This document shows, in pieces, positions 51,059 to 52,004 of a stretch of 52,004 nt of DNA. The stretch is from the NCBI GenBank assembly GCA_016291595.1, contig JAEEXN010000010.1, positions 1 to 52,004 of the forward strand. Reading direction: 5' to 3'. Source of the DNA: Prevotella sp. Its GTDB lineage: Bacteria; Bacteroidota; Bacteroidia; Bacteroidales; Bacteroidaceae. Both the position numbers and the translations under genes were made by a program. Positions within the stretch are counted from its first letter, which is position 1. Every line of letters starts with the position of its first letter. The notes beneath the pieces were generated by a model that saw nothing but the letters and a program-made list of their open reading frames with translations, was not told where the DNA came from and searched no databases.

Positions 51059-51524
51059 TATCTGCGAAGGTTGCCCAGCCGCAGCAGAGAACGTTCCGGC
51101 TGAGCTGGAGACGCCCTCTGTCGTATTATAGTAACGGGCAGGCTGCCACGCATTTCATGCGCCACAGCGCTTTGAAAGAATGCCGGATTGGTCACATCCG
51201 AGGGCGGGAATAGCGGCAAATGGCCTCTATAGAATAGGACAAATAGCACTTATAACCCCCACTTTCTGCCACCAGATGAGCCATTTACCGCACAATTCCT
51301 GCCAAATTAGGCCGAGATATTGAAATTTTGCGGAACTCAAATACGCGCCAAAAAAGGGGAAAAACATCAAAACAAAGGGTTTCTGCACGTCTTTTGAGGC
51401 CTTAGAGAGCTGGTTTTTGACGCATTTTGTGCCTTTTCTGAGGTTTTTCAGCTTGGAGAAACGGAAGTCTTGATGATGTATCTCATTGATATACAGCTTT
51501 TTAGATGAATTCAATATACTGTCT

Positions 51525-51671
51525 ATTCCAGTATTCCAATTATTCCAATTTATTTTTTGAGTCCAGTTTTTCTCTCTTTATATATATAACTACTTATATA
51601 TCAATTATTTATATAATATTAGAAAGGGGATTAGTACCTCGTTTTTTTAATTGGAAAACTGGAAAACTGGA
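51525..51671. repeat. Opposed ATTCCA and ACTGGA clusters around AT-rich DNA
   Basis: ATTCCA at 51525, 51533 and 51542 (spacing 8-9 nt) and, inverted, ATTGGA/ACTGGA at 51650, 51658 and 51666 (spacing 8 nt). About 100 nt of very AT-rich sequence with runs of TATATA lie between. Confidence 0.6.
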
Positions 51672-51679
51672 AAATCCCA

Positions 51680-51855
51680 GCCAGCGAACACTCACACTTC
51701 CTTTACGAGGCCATCGAGCGCCAGACTAAGTTAGTAGCTCACCCCGATGGTCGTAAAAGTCAGGAGCCCGGCAACTGACAAATTTTCTTTTGCAAAGAAA
51801 CTAATTAACTGAGACGCTGAGACTGAGATACTATGGCCAGCGAACACTCACACTT
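51680..51855. repeat. 20-bp direct repeat
   Basis: GCCAGCGAACACTCACACTT occurs at 51680-51699 and again at 51836-51855, exactly. After the first copy the frame continues for 27 codons to a stop at about 51779; the second copy follows an ATG and stops after a few codons. Confidence 0.8.
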
Positions 51856-51944
51856 GGTAAATCTTTTAATTTAGCACCATATAGTAACAATCATTGCTAA
51901 TCACCATTTTTTTTGACAGTTAGATTTCGTCGAACTCACGATGT

Positions 51945-52004
51945 TTAAGCATCTTCTAATTCTTTGGCCAGATACTTGGGCGTGTATCCGAGCGGGCTTT
52001 TAGC
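51945..52004 (-). CDS. C-terminal end of an unidentified protein
   Basis: The minus strand is open from the window edge for 19 codons and ends in TAA at 51945-51947. The residues (AKSPLGYTPKYLAKELEDA) look like a real protein tail, but too little is present to name a family; chance cannot be excluded. Confidence 0.35.
   Translation of the reverse strand, partial: AKSPLGYTPKYLAKELEDA

Larger units (their letters stand above)
51059..51944. other. Accessory spacer with repeats and no convincing gene
   Basis: Nearly 900 nt. 51059-51240 is GC-richer than the rest and holds a minus-strand frame of 64 codons (start 51249, stop inside the galE terminator) that I do not recognise. 51250-51510 is open on the minus strand for up to 95 codons but has poor, Lys- and Phe-rich composition. 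51516-51675 is very AT-rich with opposed ATTCCA / ACTGGA clusters. 51680-51855 carries a 20-bp direct repeat. Nothing here is called a gene. Confidence 0.5.

Noticed and set aside
51227..51514. A 95-codon minus-strand gene
   Set aside because: Composition is Lys/Phe/Leu-rich with no recognisable features, no promoter, and it lies across an AT-rich spacer.
51505..51729. A 74-codon plus-strand gene
   Set aside because: It runs through the very AT-rich tract and iteron-like clusters and reads as low-complexity Ile/Tyr/Phe; the sensible peptide in this area lies in another frame.

Overview
The window is chromosomal DNA from a member of the Bacteroidales, most likely a Prevotella-type genome (Prevotellaceae sensu lato). 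The reasons are the many Bacteroidetes-type promoters (TTTG, 19-20 nt, TAnnTTTG), almost no Shine-Dalgarno sequences, and family content and gene order typical of the order: serC-serA, lon-tgt-LptF/G, a rseC-rnfBCDGEA operon, serine palmitoyltransferase, LytTR two-component genes, and GH5 and GH3 polysaccharide enzymes with signal peptides. This is inference from protein resemblance; no search was run.

Layout. 1-4840 (+): end of a C69 dipeptidase, a small lipoprotein, a DbpA-like helicase and the serine pathway genes serC-serA. 4841-5538 is a repeat-bearing spacer, followed by a secreted GH5 glucanase (-). 7427-9838 (+): HIT protein, DUF1015 protein, YigZ protein and tRNA-Ser(CGA); then an exported flavodoxin. 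11118-16795 (-): a tightly overlapped late-cobalamin operon (cbiA, cobQ, aminotransferase/decarboxylase, cbiB) with glutaminase glsA behind it. 17080-23311 (-): RhlE-like helicase, an LptF/LptG permease, tgt and lon. 23420-27431: tRNA-modifying methyltransferase, a DAGK-family lipid kinase divergent from serine palmitoyltransferase (a plausible sphingolipid pair), tRNA-Pro(UGG) and aat. 27414-35206 (-): an esterase-like lipoprotein, then a tolC-macA-macB type efflux operon that ends in a translationally coupled LytTR-type kinase and regulator. 35397-38491 (+): recR, a membrane protein, a glycosyltransferase, an acetyltransferase and two identical tRNA-Asp genes. 38777-41107 (-): GH3 beta-glucosidase. 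41305-44200 (+): glucosaminidase/LysM protein, GH-like 10 protein and an acidic protein. 44315-49884 (+): the complete Rnf ion-pumping ferredoxin:NAD oxidoreductase operon; then galE. 51059-52004 is an accessory or decayed stretch with AT-rich DNA, inverted ATTCCA clusters, a 20-bp direct repeat and the tail of a further minus-strand gene.

The most unusual signal is not a gene. Several spacers (1077-1175, 5112-5195, 9879-9905, 16860-17048, 36011-36087, 48667-48694) are built of units exactly 7 nt long, or 21 nt as 3 x 7, kept in phase over up to about 190 nt. The same 21-nt period runs in frame through the first 64 codons of the LptF/G gene, where it gives six Trp-Leu/Met heptads. I see no transposase, phage module, CRISPR array, rRNA operon or riboswitch in the window.
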